Of a stretch of DNA of 40,644 nucleotides, positions 1 to 9,414 are shown in pieces. Source of the DNA: a virus. The first letter of the stretch is position 1; the number at the start of each line of letters is the position of its first letter. A program made the translations under genes and the position numbers. The DNA is taken from IMG/VR virus record IMGVR_UViG_3300049846_002224, positions 1-40,644 of that record; one strand, written 5' to 3'. The notes below the pieces were generated by a model. That model was not told the origin of the DNA, made no database searches, and was given only the letters and a program-made list of their open reading frames with translations.

Positions 1-922
1 CTAGTAGAGTGTTCAATAGCTACAAACAAGTCATTGGGGACATTCTCGGAATTAGATCCATCTGGCCAAATCTTTTCACCAGTGTTGAGGTTCTTGGTTG
101 TCGAGGCCATTCTCAGAAATTGAGGTGTCCCCGCTAGTCTTTTCCCTCCATAGGATCAACTGCCATAAAAGCGTAAGTCAAAAGAAGTTTATTTATAACA
201 GCAGAACTGAGGATATCCAGTTCTTCTCTTGAATTGAAATAACGCTTAGAATGATCATCAACTTCTCGAGTAGCAAGGAAAATCTGTTGCATTCTAAACT
301 CATCAATCATCTTCTTGCTAGAATAATCTTCAATCAAACGATTCACAACACGTCTATCGATTTCCTGTTCGGAAAGATCTTGAATCTCATAAATAAGTTC
401 ATTCTTTTCAGCCTCTGTTTCAGCTTCCACCTGATCATTGTAGCGAACAAGTTCTTTGTAAACCCTGTCAGCTTCAGGATCAGTAGGATCTTCAAGCCAA
501 CGATCGCGGAGTTCTGCTCCCCAGGCTGTCTGTAACCCAATTAGATAATCATCCTTTGCCCACTCATCCTCGTCAGCAATACGATACTCTGCAGAAATCT
601 TAAACTCATCAACCTTTGGCTTCACCAAGAAAGTCATCTTGTCCATCTTGCTCAACATTTCCGCTTTATCAAGTTCGTCATAGAAAGGAGCTTTAGCAGG
701 ATCATCCTCTGGAAGTCTCTTAATAGAAGCCACGATAGACTTCGCAGGTCGAGCAGCATCCACAGCGGCCTGTGTCTCCGTAGGAGTCAGCTTCTGTAAC
801 CAAACAACAATAGGATCATCAGTCCCATCGTCAAATACAACTTCCTCGCCAACAACATAAAGATCACTTAGACGTCTTTTAGGTCTAGCGTCAACAGCAG
901 CAGCTTTAGCTTCATTACTCAT
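1..922 (-). CDS. Tail assembly chaperone, -1 frameshift product (partial, runs off the window)
   Basis: Extended form of the tail assembly chaperone at 134-922. At the slippery heptamer at 140-146 a -1 slip avoids the TAG at 134-136 and reading continues as R-L-A-G-T-P, through an in-frame ATG at 108-110, to the window edge with no stop. The pair of short and frameshift-extended proteins is the rule for long-tailed phages, like lambda gpG and gpGT, where both help the tape measure protein recruit tail tube subunits. The gene lies directly after the major tail protein, where this pair normally sits, so a tape measure gene is expected just outside the window. The downstream ATG could also be a separate start, but I see no good ribosome binding site for it. 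Confidence 0.72.
134..922 (-). CDS. Tail assembly chaperone, short form
   Basis: A 262-residue acidic, largely helical protein with no catalytic motif. The role comes from position (first gene after the tail tube gene) and from the frameshift signal six bases before its stop codon. The ATG at 922 is chosen because AGGAG lies at 928-932 just before it; a TTG eight codons upstream has no such site. The gene follows a terminator (981-1008) and a putative phage promoter (960-972), so it can be transcribed separately from the tail tube gene. The protein acts in tail assembly in the cytoplasm and is not expected in the virion. The function is inferred from context and the frameshift, not from a recognised sequence motif. 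Confidence 0.75.
   Translation of the reverse strand: MSNEAKAAAVDARPKRRLSDLYVVGEEVVFDDGTDDPIVVWLQKLTPTETQAAVDAARPAKSIVASIKRLPEDDPAKAPFYDELDKAEMLSKMDKMTFLVKPKVDEFKISAEYRIADEDEWAKDDYLIGLQTAWGAELRDRWLEDPTDPEADRVYKELVRYNDQVEAETEAEKNELIYEIQDLSEQEIDRRVVNRLIEDYSSKKMIDEFRMQQIFLATREVDDHSKRYFNSREELDILSSAVINKLLLTYAFMAVDPMEGKD
140..146 (-). promoter_or_regulatory. Programmed -1 ribosomal frameshift site (G GGA AAA)
   Basis: On the minus strand the zero-frame codons are GAG GGA AAA GAC TAG. The heptamer G-GGA-AAA has the X-XXY-YYZ form in the correct phase, one sense codon before the stop. After a -1 slip the frame stays open to the window edge. The lambda G/T gene slips at the closely similar GGGAAAG. 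Confidence 0.8.
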
Positions 923-959
923 TTTTTCTCCTAAATCCTTGAACAACCTATTTCCTAAA

Positions 960-972
960 CTATATAACGACA
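960..972 (-). promoter_or_regulatory. Putative phage sigma promoter -10 element (tail chaperone)
   Basis: Minus-strand TGTCGTTATATAG, 38 bases before the chaperone start and just after the terminator of the tail tube gene. It belongs to the recurrent [T/G][T/C]CG[A/T]TA family resembling the WhiG/FliA -10 element. No conserved -35 is seen. Confidence 0.5.
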
Positions 973-980
973 GGTAAACG

Positions 981-1008
981 AAAAAGGCCCCCCGAAGGGA
1001 GCCCTTTT
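981..1008 (-). terminator. Rho-independent terminator after the major tail protein gene
   Basis: On the minus strand an AAAAGGGCTCCC arm pairs with GGGGGGCCTTTTT around a TTCG tetraloop with one mismatch, ending in a run of five T. It lies 22 bases past the tail tube stop codon. Confidence 0.85.
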
Positions 1009-1029
1009 CTCAAGCAAGGAGGTTAGCTA

Positions 1030-2289
1030 TCAGACACGCTCACCGTTGTAGACGTAAAGTACGCCAGACTCAGATGAGAAGTTCATTGATGTCTCAAGCT
1101 TAGTGTTAGCCTGACCTGAGTAACCAGGAACTGTGAATCGTGCATCAGGAATATAGAATGTCTTTAGACGATCACCAGTATCTGGGTGAGATACACGGAT
1201 TTCTAGAGGAACTACGTTAGTGATGTTAGCGCCGATAACCTTAGCTGTATCAACACCAGTGATCTGACCAATCTTTGTGAAAAGATCAGCGGGATCGAAA
1301 GGCTTCACGCCGATAGAACCAGTAACTTCAGGAACGTCGTATTCTGAAGATACGTAACGCTCGTTACCTAGTTCCTCATCGTTGTCTAGAGATACTGACC
1401 AAGTTGTTTCAAATGACTGAACAGAGTTCATGCGAGTCCATACAGGAGTAGCGTCAGTTGAACCGATGTAAACGTCGATGTCCTTACCACGAACAGCAGC
1501 AGGCTTTAGAGTAGTTGTACGGTGAACTGGTTCGCCGTGAGGGTTGTTACCAGTCTGTGTGTACTCTTCTGTTGTGTTTGTGCTACCGTAAGTTACACGA
1601 ACAGTATCGTAATCGGCTGACTCGTCGGCTGGAAGAGTGAAGCTAGTAGAAGTGTTAGTGTAACCAGAATCACCAGTTGCATCATAGAATACACGCTTGT
1701 AAGCACCGCTTACAGAATCAACTAGACATACAGAAAGAACGTAAACGTTCTCTGTATCGGTTGGGTTGTAAACACGAGCTGTTTCAGCAAGGTTGTAAGG
1801 TCCAACACCTGTGTTTGTGAATTCTTCAGTGTAAGGAGAACCTAGTGTATAGAAGATTGAGTCGCCACGAAGAGTGAATGACTGTGTAGAGTTCTCACCA
1901 ACACCGAAACGGTATGTAGCTGATTCTAGAGTTAGATAAGGAATAACTACACCAGAAACGATATTGTACTGGTTACGACGTGACTTCCAAGGAGAAATGA
2001 TATCGATTGGAACAGCGTCACGGAAATCGATCTCGTTTGAACCTGGAGTTGAAGAGAATGTTGTTGGGTCTTCGTTTACCAGAATACATTCCATTTCAGT
2101 TGACATGTCATATGATTCAAGCTGGAATGAAATTTCAGGAATGTCACGAATTGTACCAACAGATTCGAAGTTACCAAGCTCGTAAATCTTCTCTTCAGGA
2201 ATGTTTAGATCACCGGGACCAGCTGTCTGGATACGGTCTAGAACATACTTACCTGCTTGGTGTAGAATTTGTCCACCTAGTGTTGCCAT
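1030..2289 (-). CDS. Major tail protein (tail tube subunit)
   Basis: A 419-residue protein rich in beta-strand-forming Thr, Ser, Val and Tyr, with one region (about 210-265) of Thr/Asp-rich sequence that looks like an inserted or appended immunoglobulin-like domain. It sits between the head-tail joining genes and the frameshifted tail chaperone, which is the invariant place of the tail tube gene. The ATG at 2289 is preceded by GGGAGG. The gene has its own putative promoter at 2399-2410 and ends in a strong terminator at 981-1008, as expected for one of the most abundantly made virion proteins. I recognise the role mainly from position and size; a structure-based search would be needed to confirm the tube fold. 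Confidence 0.72.
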   Translation of the reverse strand: MATLGGQILHQAGKYVLDRIQTAGPGDLNIPEEKIYELGNFESVGTIRDIPEISFQLESYDMSTEMECILVNEDPTTFSSTPGSNEIDFRDAVPIDIISPWKSRRNQYNIVSGVVIPYLTLESATYRFGVGENSTQSFTLRGDSIFYTLGSPYTEEFTNTGVGPYNLAETARVYNPTDTENVYVLSVCLVDSVSGAYKRVFYDATGDSGYTNTSTSFTLPADESADYDTVRVTYGSTNTTEEYTQTGNNPHGEPVHRTTTLKPAAVRGKDIDVYIGSTDATPVWTRMNSVQSFETTWSVSLDNDEELGNERYVSSEYDVPEVTGSIGVKPFDPADLFTKIGQITGVDTAKVIGANITNVVPLEIRVSHPDTGDRLKTFYIPDARFTVPGYSGQANTKLETSMNFSSESGVLYVYNGERV

Positions 2290-2398
2290 AAGAATACCTC
2301 CCTTTAAAGGACTAATTAATGTTTATCTTATTTCCAATTAGCCCACAAGAGGCCGCGAATAATATAAGAAACACTCCAATAACTCTGTGCTTCTCATA

Positions 2399-2410
2399 AT
2401 AGTTATCGGA
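2399..2410 (-). promoter_or_regulatory. Putative phage sigma promoter (major tail protein)
   Basis: The minus strand reads TAAA-N15-TCCGATAA (TAAA at 2426-2429, TCCGATAA at 2403-2410). This fits the WhiG/FliA consensus TAAA-N15-GCCGATAA except for one base, and it is the only site of the set with a recognisable -35. It leaves a leader of about 110 bases before the tail tube start. Confidence 0.55.
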
Positions 2411-2422
2411 CCATTGGCTTAT

Positions 2423-3229
2423 TTATTTAAGTTTTCCCTTAGACTGATTAACCCACTTTAGAGTTACCTCCTCCAAAGCGTCACCATAATGGTCATTTAA
2501 GTACACCGCGCCAGCATCCAAGAATCTCTTACCAGTAATATCAGCTTTATTCTGTTTGAAGAAAGGTCTTTTCTTAGAATTTCTAACAGTAATGTCACCA
2601 AAATTTTCTTTGTTTATAACATAAAAAGCATCTACACCCTGTCTAGATATACTAGGTTTCTGGGCGTCAAAAGTACCTTCGGTAGATCCTTTATGGTTAG
2701 TTGCAAAGAAACCATATGGAATTCTAAAAGAACCTGAATTAGACGGACCAAAGCCTTCGAAGGAAAATTTTACACCAGTGCTACGATTCTTGAACTTAAT
2801 AGATTCTGTCTTAGGGGCTTGTTCGCTTGCCATAGTACCGAAGTTAAGGCGATACCATTGTCTAGCTATACGATCCATCTCCCCCGTATCAAGAAGTCTT
2901 ATGCCCTCAGAAGTTCCAATAGCACCACCGGCAAGGATAGCATCTTCCATAGCGCCATTAGAATATCTCTTGAGACTCCCTCTATCATTCTGTCTATAGG
3001 ACTTTTTCTTACCAAAACCCTTAGCTCTATAAGATTCAAGCATAGCTTGACGAGCGCCTCGAGCCAGATCTTCGTGCATATCCTTGATATCGCTACCACG
3101 ACTCTGGTTTCTATTGTACTCACGAGCCCAAAGATCCAGCTTTTTACCCAATTGGGTATTCAAAGATTTAGACAAGTTCTTCATAATCTGTCTAGTATCT
3201 ATAGATATAACAGGTGTTGGTGCAGCCAT
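2423..3229 (-). CDS. Probable neck/tail-completion or minor virion protein
   Basis: A 268-residue basic protein with an N-terminal helical part (charged, residues 10-70) and a C-terminal part rich in Phe, Gly and Ser. It starts at an ATG behind AAGGAC, three bases after the preceding stop, and is the last gene before the tail tube. Proteins of this size and position in HK97-like phages are often gp10-type neck or tail-completion proteins, but I cannot point to a diagnostic motif. An alternative is a capsid- or fibre-attachment protein, since it directly follows the fibre cassette. Confidence 0.4.
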   Translation of the reverse strand: MAAPTPVISIDTRQIMKNLSKSLNTQLGKKLDLWAREYNRNQSRGSDIKDMHEDLARGARQAMLESYRAKGFGKKKSYRQNDRGSLKRYSNGAMEDAILAGGAIGTSEGIRLLDTGEMDRIARQWYRLNFGTMASEQAPKTESIKFKNRSTGVKFSFEGFGPSNSGSFRIPYGFFATNHKGSTEGTFDAQKPSISRQGVDAFYVINKENFGDITVRNSKKRPFFKQNKADITGKRFLDAGAVYLNDHYGDALEEVTLKWVNQSKGKLK

Positions 3230-3231
3230 AA

Positions 3232-3471
3232 TCAGTCCTTCATGATTTCGTAAAGCCTATCTAGAAACTCCTCGTTAAAATCTATATCGTCATCAAGTAA
3301 ATCCAAAGCGAAATCGCAAACATCATTGATCTGATCCAAGATAGTGGATCTCAGATTTGCAGCAACCCTATCTGGAAGATAGTGGTCACATTCTCTTTCC
3401 TTGTGTGACAAGATTATAGCTATAGCTCTGTCACGACGTTTCTTAAGAAACTCCTTATCCCTTGTATACAT
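3232..3471 (-). CDS. Small acidic protein of unknown function
   Basis: A 79-residue protein: a basic N-terminus (residues 1-25, many Lys and Arg) followed by an acidic C-terminal half (DLLDDDIDFNEEFLDRL). The ATG at 3471 follows a good AGGAG. It sits between the beta-helix fibre gene and the neck-like protein, separated by two bases from the latter, so the three are presumably co-translated. No family is recognised. The charge layout suggests a small adaptor or chaperone for its neighbours, but that is a guess. Confidence 0.6.
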   Translation of the reverse strand: MYTRDKEFLKKRRDRAIAIILSHKERECDHYLPDRVAANLRSTILDQINDVCDFALDLLDDDIDFNEEFLDRLYEIMKD

Positions 3472-3487
3472 AATTTCTCCTATATCC

Positions 3488-4621
3488 TTAAATTATTACT
3501 CCTGGTGATAATGCTCTACAGTTAGAAGGAAGGGTGGTCTTTGTTAACTCCAGAGAACCACCTTCCATGTTTACAGCAAAACCAGAAGTATTTGCTCCAG
3601 TAAAATTACATGAAATAAATCTACATACTGGATTACTTAGAGAAGTTGTTTTAAATCTTGATCCGTTCTTTGAAAGATCAAACTCACATTCAACTGCCTC
3701 TATGGTTCCAATAACGCCAGCAGAAGTAGCACTCCAAAAAGAATTATTACTCATTTTATTTCTAACAAATAATCTTTTGGCGTCAAAATCTCTAAGGTAA
3801 CCAATTCCCTGACTACCCTCCCAAACACAATCAATACAAACAACATCACCTTTAAAGTAAGATCCACCAGCAGTTGGTTCGCCAGACTCTTTGCATCTAA
3901 CAAGCGTTGTATCCGAACCTGAACCGGTCTGTATAAGCGAGCAACTAATTGCCTCTACTTCAATAAGGTCGTGATGGCCATATGACTGAGGGCTACCATT
4001 CAAATATATAACCCATCTATTCCAGTCATACCCCTTTACTCGCTCTGCTGTAAGGTGAAGATGTGGGTGAATATAAATACCAATTGAAGAATATTTAGAG
4101 TTCAAAGGTGCCCTAAGATTCGTATCTCTAAGTAATAGGTCACCCCATCCACCATGGCCTTCAAAGAAAGCAATACCACCAGTCCAACCACTAAGATCAG
4201 AATTGGTAATTCTAAACTTTCCACCACCAGAACGGCTAATACCATAGCTATAGCCGCCGGTTATTTTAATGTTGTCAAATATAGCGATGCTATCCCAAGT
4301 CTTATAGAGCTGATAAGAGATTCCACTATGTGTTGTCCCGTCATAAGTTGATAACCAACCTGTCGTATCTGGGCCGTTAATCGTGATATCTCTAATTTCT
4401 AGATAAGATCCGTTTGGCAATGTATCTGCGGTAATAAATGATCTTGTTGGATAACCCGTAATTGGTAAGTTAAAAATCGTATTGTTTCCCATAATCCGAA
4501 TGGATTTAGTTATTGTTAGTCCTGTGAAATCAGGACAATCGACTACCCCGCCAGGAAAAATACATAAACCATTTAAAGGTGTGTTATTGATTAAATTCTG
4601 TAATTCTTGTAAAGTTGCCAT
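3488..4621 (-). CDS. Fibre-associated right-handed beta-helix protein
   Basis: A 377-residue protein with the repeating short-strand pattern of the pectate-lyase fold (LTITKSIRIMG, LEIRDITINGPD, FDNIKITGG, FRITNSDLSGW, LLLRDTNLRA). Such proteins form trimeric spikes that bind or cut host surface polysaccharides. The start at 4621 (MATLQEL) is chosen because GGAAGG precedes it and it begins one base after the stop of the large fibre gene. The upstream in-frame start has no such support. No catalytic residues can be assigned by eye, so binding and depolymerisation are both possible. It probably works with the 1352-residue fibre encoded just before it. Confidence 0.65.
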   Translation of the reverse strand: MATLQELQNLINNTPLNGLCIFPGGVVDCPDFTGLTITKSIRIMGNNTIFNLPITGYPTRSFITADTLPNGSYLEIRDITINGPDTTGWLSTYDGTTHSGISYQLYKTWDSIAIFDNIKITGGYSYGISRSGGGKFRITNSDLSGWTGGIAFFEGHGGWGDLLLRDTNLRAPLNSKYSSIGIYIHPHLHLTAERVKGYDWNRWVIYLNGSPQSYGHHDLIEVEAISCSLIQTGSGSDTTLVRCKESGEPTAGGSYFKGDVVCIDCVWEGSQGIGYLRDFDAKRLFVRNKMSNNSFWSATSAGVIGTIEAVECEFDLSKNGSRFKTTSLSNPVCRFISCNFTGANTSGFAVNMEGGSLELTKTTLPSNCRALSPGVII

Positions 4622-4622
4622 A

Positions 4623-7600
4623 TTAAGCCTTCCATATCCAGAAACGAACAGCGTCATTAGCTAAGTTGACGCCCGCTGCCGTCAAACTTGAAGGAGCATT
4701 ACCGAGAGTAGTACCGGTACCAGAACTATCATAAAATGAAGATCTAAATCTAGCACTATTACTTACATCCGTTGGGAAACCCAAAGGCATTAATGGAAAA
4801 CCACTAACCCCATTTATGGAAGTAACGGTCGGTGTTGCGGTATAAGAATCGACTTGAATCTGCGCCCAATACCATCCAGCCGTAATAGACTGACTAATTG
4901 TAACGTCCCTTCGCCCTGCGGCACCAGACATGTCAAGTGTACCAAATTCATAAAGGACTGCAGCATTCGGCCAACCGTTAGCGTCAACAGAGTGCAATCC
5001 TATTCTCCATGTAGATGTGGCACCAGAAGTTACGTTCACCCCAGCTCTTGTATATGTATCTGTTGTCCCAATATAAATAGGAACAAAAGATCTTCTATTA
5101 GCTGCGGTCAACTGATGTGTTGTTGAAGCGGTACTAGTAGAACCTAAATTACTGAATCCAGAGTTAGAAGGAACAGTGCTTGTCATGATTAGCAACCCAG
5201 CACCAGTTGCTCCTGTAGAACCTTGTGCGCCAGTGTTTCCAGCGGGACCTGTGGCACCTTGTGTTCCCGCTGTACCAGTTGCTCCCTGTACGCCAGTTGC
5301 TCCCTGTGCTCCCGTAGCACCAGCCGGTCCTGTTGCACCAGGGATTACAGAATCTGCACCAGCGGGTCCTGTAGCACCAGTTGCGCCAGGAATAATCGAA
5401 TCAGCACCGGGCGCACCTGTTGCACCTTGCGCTCCAGTGGCACCGGTTGCTCCAACAGGGCCAGTTGCTCCACCTGCGCCGCCAGCAAGAAGATCAAGCC
5501 AACCGACGCCATAAACGTATTGACTAACGTGAGCAGATCCATCATTCCAATAAACCAAGATACCATCGTATCTTTGACCAGAAATAGCATTCCAATCACC
5601 AGCAGTAGATGGATCGTCAGCATCATTCACACCAATGTTATTTACAAGCAGACGAACTTGGGCGGCCTCTCCGAGCATAGCTGAACCAGCAACGTTATCA
5701 TTGTAAGAAATAATAGCACTGCTCTCGGAATCTTCAAGACTGATGCCGGTAACGTCAAGATTAGAGTCAGTTAGCGTTCCGTAGATACGAATAACACCCC
5801 AAGTATCCTGAATCATGTTAGCCGTATTGTGAGCAATCTGAAGATTAGACATACTACCAGCAAAAGAATAACCTGTCATCGTATCGATAATAGAGTTATA
5901 TCCAATAGAGACGAAATCAGATGAATCTACAGAAATACCAGTATCTTGTTTGACTGTTGCGGTTACTGCTCGGCCACCGCCCCGAATCGTATTACCAACA
6001 ATCTTTGCGCGATGACTGCCAGCAGAAATACCAATACCTGCGGAACTAGAATAATTTGGAGCAAGAGTAATTGTATTACCTGTAATTGTACAATCAACAG
6101 CATTTGTAGTTGTGCCGATACCCCCATTCCAGTTAATAATATTATTACCAACTGCCGTACCCTGCGCGGCCAAAAGAATAGCTTGTTGAGTAGTGTTACC
6201 ATCAGAACGTGAGCCACCAATAAATACGTTACCAACACATACCGTTCCAATATCTCCATAGATATCATTCAAAGGAGTTGAACCAGTTACAGCGCCGTCG
6301 TCGGAACCCTGACGTACATCAGACCCACCAATACCCATAGCACAGTTCTCAACACGGTTGCCGGTAAAGATTGTATTTTGAGCATGACGACACAAGAACA
6401 TTGCCATGTAAGTACAATCAGTAATTCTATTATTTATAATCTGAGCACCAGACGTACTAGACCCAACGTGAACACCGTGACGGCGTGAAGAATGGATATG
6501 TGAATTAGCAAATACATTCTCTGTAGGTGCGCCAATTTCGTTGTAGCCGGGAGAACGTGCCTGATCTGAATATGCATCACCAATAGCGTTTAGAATATGG
6601 ACGTCATTGACAAAGAAGTCCCAGCCATTCTCCCAATGGATTGTTGAGTTAGTAAAGTCAATGAGGGTAAGATCAGTTGGATCATTTGCTCCAGCATTAT
6701 GATCTAGAGTTAAATGCTCAACTCTAATCCCATTTGTGATGGGAGCTAGATCATTAGAGGGAGTAGCATTGTTCGTAACTAGAGGGAATTGAGTGCGAAT
6801 AACGCCACTGTAATATGGACTTACCAAATCTCTGTCAACAGTAATTGTAGCGGGATCTGCATCTACCGCTTCAGCCAGAGCAGTAATGATGGCGTGGGTT
6901 GAATTCCATTCATAATTTCCTACATCAGAAATACATACGGCATCTCCAACTTGAAAACCAGCAATCGTATCAACTGGAATAGTACGCTGTGTAATAGTTG
7001 CAACATCGCCAATGATGTCGGTGGCTACAGTGTCTGGTTTAGTAATGATTGAAGACTTACCTTGACCAATAAGTCTTGTATTGTTTGGTAATACAATAGG
7101 ACGACGGATAAAGTAAGCCTCTCCAGCAATAGCGGGAGCGGGAACCAAAATATCGCCGGGCAACAGCTCCGCAGCAGCACACGCTGCATCAAAAGCATCA
7201 GTACAATCCTCTCCAGCAACAGCGCCAAACTCGGGAGCGGTAATGTCATAAACACGGCCAGTTGGAATAAATGGTTCGTAATCAATTGGTTTATAAAGAT
7301 CACTAAGATCAACATCGCCATCTCGACCATCTACTGAGGTTACAGCATCACCGGGGATTGGCGTGCGATATAGATAGTTATTATCGGGATCAATACTACC
7401 ATCTACCTGAACCACAACAGCCTGATAGACGCTCTCAAATCCAGATTCGCCTAGCTTATTCAGAATAGTTACTGTATTTTGAGGCTTAGGTTGATTTGAA
7501 ATAACCGTAATTGTTTCGTTACTAGGATCAGCTCTCTTGATTTGGTTTGTACTATCCCAAATGTACTGAATACTAGTTACCCCGCCCCAGCCGAATAGAC

Positions 7601-8681
7601 CGATAATATCTTCCGCCGTAAAAGTTGGAAGATATGCATAAATTGTGTAATCAGTTGTTGCGGATGAATCAATCCAATCGTTTACATCCTTCTGTGACCA
7701 CTTATTGACTAAATTACCAGTACGATCCCAGTATGTTGAAACGCTGCTCTCCGTAACCCCACTAGGTTCAAAACGTGTCGCTGGATAGTTCTCATCAGAA
7801 ATACCGGGAGTTCCCTCTGTATCGCCCTGATCGTTACGGCCAAGCCAAACAGAACCCTGAAGGATACCCGCACCGCCACAAGAAATTGTGACAGGAGTGG
7901 AACCCATGAGTTCAACAGGAGTAAATCCATCCACCTCAACTAATGCATAAGTAGAAGGCCATTGTGTATCGGTACCAATAATCCAAAGAAGAACATGTTC
8001 CCCAACGCCCTCAGTATTTAGATCACTAAATGTCCAAGTATCTCCATATCCCCAGTTTTCAGGGATCGTAACTTGTTCCCAAATATTTGGAGATTCTGGA
8101 TCACCAACACGCTCTGGCATTCCAGGGTTATAGTAAATTGACTGAATGATGTCACCATTTGATGGACTCAAAGACGGAGTCATCAGAATTGCTGCAGCAG
8201 GATTAGAACCAACACCAGTTGAACCTGATCCACTAGAGTCAAAAATAACTCGCCACACACCAGCATAGTGTAATAGTTCAATTACAGAGGCTTGAGTAAC
8301 GGTAACTGAAGCAACAGAGTTGTTCGTAACATCAAACAACATGTCGGCCTCATTGGGAGTGATAGTAATAGATCCCGTATATGCACTAATAATAAAGCTT
8401 TGAGTAACATCACTATCAGCGTAAAGAGGAAGAGTTAAATCTCCACCGCCGCCTATAATACCATCTGTATAAGAAAGGGTATCAGTAGAGTCCATCGTGC
8501 GCTCTGCAGATAATGTTAAAGCCGAAACGGGACCAGTTGCACCCTGTGGACCCGTAGCCCCGGTAGCTCCGGCAGGGCCTGTAGCGCCATCTCGGCCTGG
8601 GTCACCTTTCTCTACGACAGTAATAACTTGAGGAGAATCAAGGTCACCTTCTTCTGTAATTGTTATAAACTCATCAGTCAT
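4623..8681 (-). CDS. Large fibre protein with collagen-like repeats and beta-helix domain
   Basis: A 1352-residue protein with a modular build. Residues about 24-52 are a collagen-like Gly-X-Thr/Pro segment. Residues about 480-990 begin with a typical pectate-lyase-type entry ([18 protein letters not shown]) and continue as beta-helix rungs. Residues about 1066-1158 are a second, longer collagen-like segment with GATGPAG-type triplets. The last 190 residues form a separate C-terminal, probably receptor-binding, domain. Collagen-like stretches in phage fibres make trimeric rod segments. The start overlaps the preceding gene by eight bases and follows AGAGGTGA. The gene lies between the tail terminator and the tail tube genes, an unusual place, so a head- or neck-attached fibre should be considered as well as a tail fibre. 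Confidence 0.85.
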   Translation of the reverse strand: MTDEFITITEEGDLDSPQVITVVEKGDPGRDGATGPAGATGATGPQGATGPVSALTLSAERTMDSTDTLSYTDGIIGGGGDLTLPLYADSDVTQSFIISAYTGSITITPNEADMLFDVTNNSVASVTVTQASVIELLHYAGVWRVIFDSSGSGSTGVGSNPAAAILMTPSLSPSNGDIIQSIYYNPGMPERVGDPESPNIWEQVTIPENWGYGDTWTFSDLNTEGVGEHVLLWIIGTDTQWPSTYALVEVDGFTPVELMGSTPVTISCGGAGILQGSVWLGRNDQGDTEGTPGISDENYPATRFEPSGVTESSVSTYWDRTGNLVNKWSQKDVNDWIDSSATTDYTIYAYLPTFTAEDIIGLFGWGGVTSIQYIWDSTNQIKRADPSNETITVISNQPKPQNTVTILNKLGESGFESVYQAVVVQVDGSIDPDNNYLYRTPIPGDAVTSVDGRDGDVDLSDLYKPIDYEPFIPTGRVYDITAPEFGAVAGEDCTDAFDAACAAAELLPGDILVPAPAIAGEAYFIRRPIVLPNNTRLIGQGKSSIITKPDTVATDIIGDVATITQRTIPVDTIAGFQVGDAVCISDVGNYEWNSTHAIITALAEAVDADPATITVDRDLVSPYYSGVIRTQFPLVTNNATPSNDLAPITNGIRVEHLTLDHNAGANDPTDLTLIDFTNSTIHWENGWDFFVNDVHILNAIGDAYSDQARSPGYNEIGAPTENVFANSHIHSSRRHGVHVGSSTSGAQIINNRITDCTYMAMFLCRHAQNTIFTGNRVENCAMGIGGSDVRQGSDDGAVTGSTPLNDIYGDIGTVCVGNVFIGGSRSDGNTTQQAILLAAQGTAVGNNIINWNGGIGTTTNAVDCTITGNTITLAPNYSSSAGIGISAGSHRAKIVGNTIRGGGRAVTATVKQDTGISVDSSDFVSIGYNSIIDTMTGYSFAGSMSNLQIAHNTANMIQDTWGVIRIYGTLTDSNLDVTGISLEDSESSAIISYNDNVAGSAMLGEAAQVRLLVNNIGVNDADDPSTAGDWNAISGQRYDGILVYWNDGSAHVSQYVYGVGWLDLLAGGAGGATGPVGATGATGAQGATGAPGADSIIPGATGATGPAGADSVIPGATGPAGATGAQGATGVQGATGTAGTQGATGPAGNTGAQGSTGATGAGLLIMTSTVPSNSGFSNLGSTSTASTTHQLTAANRRSFVPIYIGTTDTYTRAGVNVTSGATSTWRIGLHSVDANGWPNAAVLYEFGTLDMSGAAGRRDVTISQSITAGWYWAQIQVDSYTATPTVTSINGVSGFPLMPLGFPTDVSNSARFRSSFYDSSGTGTTLGNAPSSLTAAGVNLANDAVRFWIWKA
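5208..5485 (-). repeat. Collagen-like triplet repeat, long segment
   Basis: About 93 codons of tandem Gly-X-Y triplets, mostly Gly-Ala-Thr and Gly-Pro-X, inside the large fibre gene. The 9-base periodicity is visible in the DNA and produces long artificial open frames on the opposite strand. It is a likely hot spot for length change by slippage or recombination. Confidence 0.9.
8526..8608 (-). repeat. Collagen-like triplet repeat, short N-terminal segment
   Basis: About nine Gly-X-Y triplets ([16 protein letters not shown] and following) near the N-terminus of the fibre. It resembles the long segment at 5208-5485 and could recombine with it. Confidence 0.85.
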
Positions 8682-9063
8682 TCAAAGTCACCTCTGGAGT
8701 TACAACAAAAGAACTTGGTTGCATAATAGTAGGAATATAAGGAGGATCATCAGCACTAAAAAGCTCAAGCTCCCAGAAGTAAGTATTAACAGGGAAAGTT
8801 GCCGTAACTTCTGAATCAATAGTGATAGAAACCCTATTATTATTGATGACGATTTCACCTGTCTCTGTAGACAGGGTAACGAGAACATCACTATCCCCTG
8901 GAGTTGAAGTCTCAGTAGGAATAGCTGTTCTAATTTCTATTCTGGCAGAATACTCTGAATAATCAATGGGATTCTCATACTTATCATTGAACTCAAAACC
9001 ATCACGATAAGTTTTACCCTGCTGGCAGAATCTTTTAAACTTTGGAGCTTTAGCTGTAGCCAT
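8674..9063 (-). CDS. Minor virion protein, baseplate/fibre-linked beta-sandwich
   Basis: A 129-residue protein with a pattern I recognise from small phage baseplate or fibre-base proteins of the BppU N-domain type: a start of the form [10 protein letters not shown], then [15 protein letters not shown], alternating strands, and a closing [12 protein letters not shown]. Such domains anchor receptor-binding proteins. The ATG at 9063 is preferred over a TTG four codons earlier; the ribosome binding site is weak (GGAT), and translation is probably coupled to the preceding gene whose stop is at 9066. Its end overlaps the large fibre start by eight bases, which supports a shared assembly. Confidence 0.5.
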   Translation of the reverse strand: MATAKAPKFKRFCQQGKTYRDGFEFNDKYENPIDYSEYSARIEIRTAIPTETSTPGDSDVLVTLSTETGEIVINNNRVSITIDSEVTATFPVNTYFWELELFSADDPPYIPTIMQPSSFVVTPEVTLND

Positions 9064-9065
9064 AA

Positions 9066-9413
9066 TCAGATCCAATCTGGAGTATCAACAATGATATCAG
9101 CAACCCAAGAAGTAGGAGTAGCGGCATTAGGAACTGAGATGTAGTAAGTCACAGTGTTATTTGAAGCGTCTCTTTCTGTTACTTTGTATACAGAATCAGC
9201 AGGAGTTATCTCGTCGTTGGGAACAATCCCATCAACTTCCCATCTGCCATCTGCATCAGTCTCTGTCCCATATGTTCCACGAACCATAACTTCGTCTTCT
9301 TCAACTTTTGCCACAAGGCTAACTGAAGTATCCCAAAGAAGTTCAAGCGAAACGACAACACTAGCGTAAGGGTTGCCGGCGACCTTATCAATATTGTTAT
9401 AAACTGTAGCCAT
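9066..9413 (-). CDS. Small virion protein with carboxypeptidase-regulatory-like fold
   Basis: A 115-residue protein. The middle reads as a beta-sandwich with a pattern of the type TYGTETDADGRWEVDGIVPND, typical of carboxypeptidase-regulatory or Ig-like add-on domains in phage structural proteins. The ATG at 9413 follows GGAGAAGGGGG, one base after the stop of the tail terminator gene. It is tightly packed with the next two genes and presumably belongs to the fibre cassette. The domain assignment rests on pattern recognition only; the role as a spacer or adhesion domain is inferred. Confidence 0.45.
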   Translation of the reverse strand: MATVYNNIDKVAGNPYASVVVSLELLWDTSVSLVAKVEEDEVMVRGTYGTETDADGRWEVDGIVPNDEITPADSVYKVTERDASNNTVTYYISVPNAATPTSWVADIIVDTPDWI

Positions 9414-9414
9414 T

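Noticed and set aside
5176-5684. Long plus-strand frames rich in Pro/Ala or Cys/Ser across the collagen repeat
   Set aside because: Shadow frames produced by the nine-base periodicity of the fibre gene.
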